Source: QHXM01 sp032160705
GTDB lineage: Bacteria > Acidobacteriota > Blastocatellia > Pyrinomonadales > Pyrinomonadaceae
NCBI GenBank assembly: GCA_032160705.1
Contig: JAVHVE010000057.1
Location: forward strand, 62,001-126,000
Reading direction: 5' to 3'
Length of the DNA stretch: 64,000 bases
In this document: positions 62,309 through 64,000 of the stretch, piece by piece
How positions within the stretch are numbered: position 1 is the stretch's first letter
Layout: every line of letters begins with the position of its first letter
Translations under genes and position numbers: made by a program
Notes under the pieces: generated by a model
What the model was told of the DNA's origin: nothing
Databases searched by the model: none
What the model saw: only the letters and a program-made list of their open reading frames with translations

Positions 62309-62881
62309 ATGATCCCCCTGAAACGCATCCCCCTGCTGCTCGCTATTTTTCTAACTTTCACCATCACCGGATTCGCTCAAAAATTCTGCACCGTTGCGCC
62401 CCCCTCGCCCTTCAAGCATAGCGCCTTGATTGTGACGAGCTACGACCAGCGGGCGCACAGAATGAAGACGACGCTGGAGCACCCGAACGCGCTTGGCAAC
62501 GGCCTGCATCTCTACGCCTCTTTCTATTATCAAGACCCGCGCCTGCGTTCCCTTCCCGTTATAGATATTTTCTTCATCTCTGCCGCCAAAAAGCCTTTGT
62601 ACAGGGAATCGCACGACCTGAACATCACAGCCGACGGCCACCTTTGGCCTTTTTCCGGCGTGGCGCAATACTACACGGAGGACGGCCCGAAGGGCTTGAT
62701 TCTGGAAAAGACCAGGATAACTTTGACCTACGCCAGCTTGCTCAGTCTCCTCAAGGCACACCGGGTACGTGCCCGGCTCGGCGCAGCCGAGTTTGAATTG
62801 ACGAACAACCACCTCGAATCCCTGCGCGAAATCGCCATGCTGATGGCTCCGCCGCCGCCCCGGAATCTGGCACGGCGATAA
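62309..62881 (+). CDS. Secreted protein of unknown function
   Basis: A 190-residue protein with signal peptide (about 1-23, GFA-Q). A predicted beta-rich domain follows (FKHSALIVTSYDQRAHRMKTTLEHP, GLHLYASFYYQDPR). GGAG at 62295 precedes ATG 62309. No family recognised; the C-terminus is Pro-rich. Confidence 0.68.
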   Translation: MIPLKRIPLLLAIFLTFTITGFAQKFCTVAPPSPFKHSALIVTSYDQRAHRMKTTLEHPNALGNGLHLYASFYYQDPRLRSLPVIDIFFISAAKKPLYRESHDLNITADGHLWPFSGVAQYYTEDGPKGLILEKTRITLTYASLLSLLKAHRVRARLGAAEFELTNNHLESLREIAMLMAPPPPRNLARR

Positions 62882-62910
62882 AGCTCAACGGAAAAGTTTA
62901 AGTTCAGAGA

Positions 62911-62938
62911 CGGGCGCGTGCTATTCAGCGCCCGTTTT
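62911..62938 (+). terminator. Intrinsic terminator
   Basis: CGGGCGC (62911-62917) pairs with GCGCCCG (62928-62934) followed by TTTT, 30 nt after the stop of the preceding gene. A short, GC-rich, classical terminator just before repeat R12. Confidence 0.7.
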
Positions 62939-62946
62939 GCTATAAC

Positions 62947-63037
62947 AAGCAGGAGACAGAAGTCAGAAGTCAGGAGACAGAATAAAAAGCTGTAACTGCT
63001 TTTCTTCTGTCTCCTGACTTCTGTTTCCTGACTCCTT
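62947..63037. repeat. Heptameric inverted repeat R12 at the lepA start
   Basis: Left-arm units GCAGGAG/ACAGAAG/TCAGAAG (from 62949) face TCTGTCT/CCTGACT/TCTGTTT units on the right. The loop has a AAGCTGTAACTGCTTTT palindrome instead of the GGTTCTCCGCC core. It ends 4 nt before the lepA ATG, leaving no Shine-Dalgarno. Confidence 0.88.
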
Positions 63038-63041
63038 TTTT

Positions 63042-64000
63042 ATGAATCCAGAACGCATCAGAAATTTCTCCATCATCGCGCACATAGATCATGGCAAGTC
63101 CACGCTCGCCGACCGGCTGCTTGAGAAGACAGGCGCTGTCACCGGGCGCGACATGTCTGCTCAGGTTCTGGACAACATGGATTTGGAGCGCGAGCGCGGC
63201 ATCACCATCAAGTCGCACGCTGTCCGGCTCGATTACAAGGCGCGGGATGGCCAGTCTTATGTGCTTAATTTGATAGACACCCCGGGGCACGTTGATTTCT
63301 CTTACGAAGTCTCGCGCTCGCTTTCGGCCTGTGAGGGTGCGCTCCTGGTCGTTGACGCTTCGCAGGGCGTGGAAGCGCAAACGCTCGCCAACACCTATCT
63401 GGCGATAGACAACAATCTCGAACTGATTCCTGTCATCAATAAAATTGACCTGCCGGGAGCAGAGCCAGAAAAGGCCATCGAGCAGATCGAACACGTCATC
63501 GGCCTTGAGACGCACAACGCCATCTTCACCTCCGCCAAGACGGGTGTGGGCGTTGACGAAGTGCTCGAAGCCATCGTGCGTGACGTGCCGCCGCCAAAAG
63601 GTGACGCCGAGGCTCCGCTGATGGCGCTCATTTTCGATTCCTGGTACGACTCTTACAGGGGCGTGATCGTCCTCTTCCGCGTGATTGACGGCACAATCAA
63701 GCCCGGCATGAAGATTCGCTTTTTCAACACGGGGCGCGACTACCAGGTCGAAACAATCGGCGTCAATCGCCCGCGCCCGACGCCAATTGATAGATTGAGC
63801 GTTGGTGAAGTCGGGTTTCTGACAGCTTCAATTAAAGAAGTCGCCGACGTGCAGATCGGCGACACGATCACGGAAAGCGCGCGACCAACGCTTGAGCCAT
63901 TTCCCGGCTTTCAAGAAATTAAGCCAATGGTCTTCGCGGGGCTGTATCCTGTGGACACGAATCAATATGAAGAACTGCGCGACGCGCTCGATAAATTACG
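63042..64000 (+). CDS. lepA: Elongation factor 4 (LepA), 5' part
   Basis: The first about 319 residues of the translational GTPase that back-translocates or remodels stalled ribosomes; the gene runs off the window end. G1 AHIDHGKST, G2 with GITIKS, G3 DTPGHVDF, G4 NKIDLPG, and G5 TSAKTGVGV are intact, followed by the beta-barrel domain 2. The start ATG 63042 is the family start (MNPERIRNFSIIAHIDHG). The leader is R12. Confidence 0.95.
   Translation, partial: MNPERIRNFSIIAHIDHGKSTLADRLLEKTGAVTGRDMSAQVLDNMDLERERGITIKSHAVRLDYKARDGQSYVLNLIDTPGHVDFSYEVSRSLSACEGALLVVDASQGVEAQTLANTYLAIDNNLELIPVINKIDLPGAEPEKAIEQIEHVIGLETHNAIFTSAKTGVGVDEVLEAIVRDVPPPKGDAEAPLMALIFDSWYDSYRGVIVLFRVIDGTIKPGMKIRFFNTGRDYQVETIGVNRPRPTPIDRLSVGEVGFLTASIKEVADVQIGDTITESARPTLEPFPGFQEIKPMVFAGLYPVDTNQYEELRDALDKL

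Overview
The window reads as chromosomal DNA from a moderately GC-rich (roughly 55-60% by eye) Gram-negative-type bacterium, most likely an Acidobacteriota of the Blastocatellia/Pyrinomonadales type. That assignment is inference. It rests on gene families that recur there (DUF1844, DUF885, BtpA, UbiB-type kinases, many secreted NTF2-like and S41/M14/M48 proteins, a cysteine-rich EF-hand-like secreted protein), on a probable outer-membrane PagL-like protein, and on heptameric intergenic repeats. I found no rRNA, tRNA, CRISPR array, transposase or prophage.

Layout. 0.4-4.3 kb: forward cluster (MFS exporter, PAT-like acetyltransferase, LOG-like protein, atypical SDR, CBM9-like protein), then a convergent PilZ gene. 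5-16 kb: secreted S1/P1 nuclease, pilin-like secreted protein, OPT transporter, M14 peptidase, a possible structured RNA leader, a membrane protein, a large flotillin-like SPFH protein, and a small AT-rich two-gene module resembling toxin-antitoxin pairs. 16-24 kb: S15-type hydrolase, then a reverse operon DUF1844 - MBL hydrolase - ribF - UbiB/ABC1 kinase, then mazG. 24-37 kb: S41 peptidase, NTF2-like proteins, WD40 propeller, two paralogous LytS/LytTR systems flanking an MBL protein, M48 protease, and a DUF885 protein with a PrcB-like tail. 37-47 kb: reverse operons (aspS - acyl-CoA dehydrogenase - M67 - DUF4870; gamma-carbonic anhydrase - PagL-like - hisS - DUF1572). 47-57 kb: unknown proteins, thioesterase, BtpA, orphan MbtH, NAPE-PLD-like MBL, hutF plus an M20 deacylase, and a gene apparently split at a T8 tract. 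57-64 kb: hybrid PAS histidine kinase, ferredoxin-MBL fusion, a secreted protein and the 5' part of lepA.

The most unusual feature is a family of long inverted repeats dispersed through the window. Most are built of imperfect 7-nt units (different unit sequence in each copy) on both arms around a central loop; two further copies differ in period. They fill gene junctions almost exactly, supply stop codons and C-terminal tails to several proteins, abut start codons without a visible Shine-Dalgarno, and in one case form an interdomain linker. Four full copies plus a fragment share an asymmetric core around GGTTCTCCGCC; one of these is inverted, so the unit has polarity like a small mobile element.
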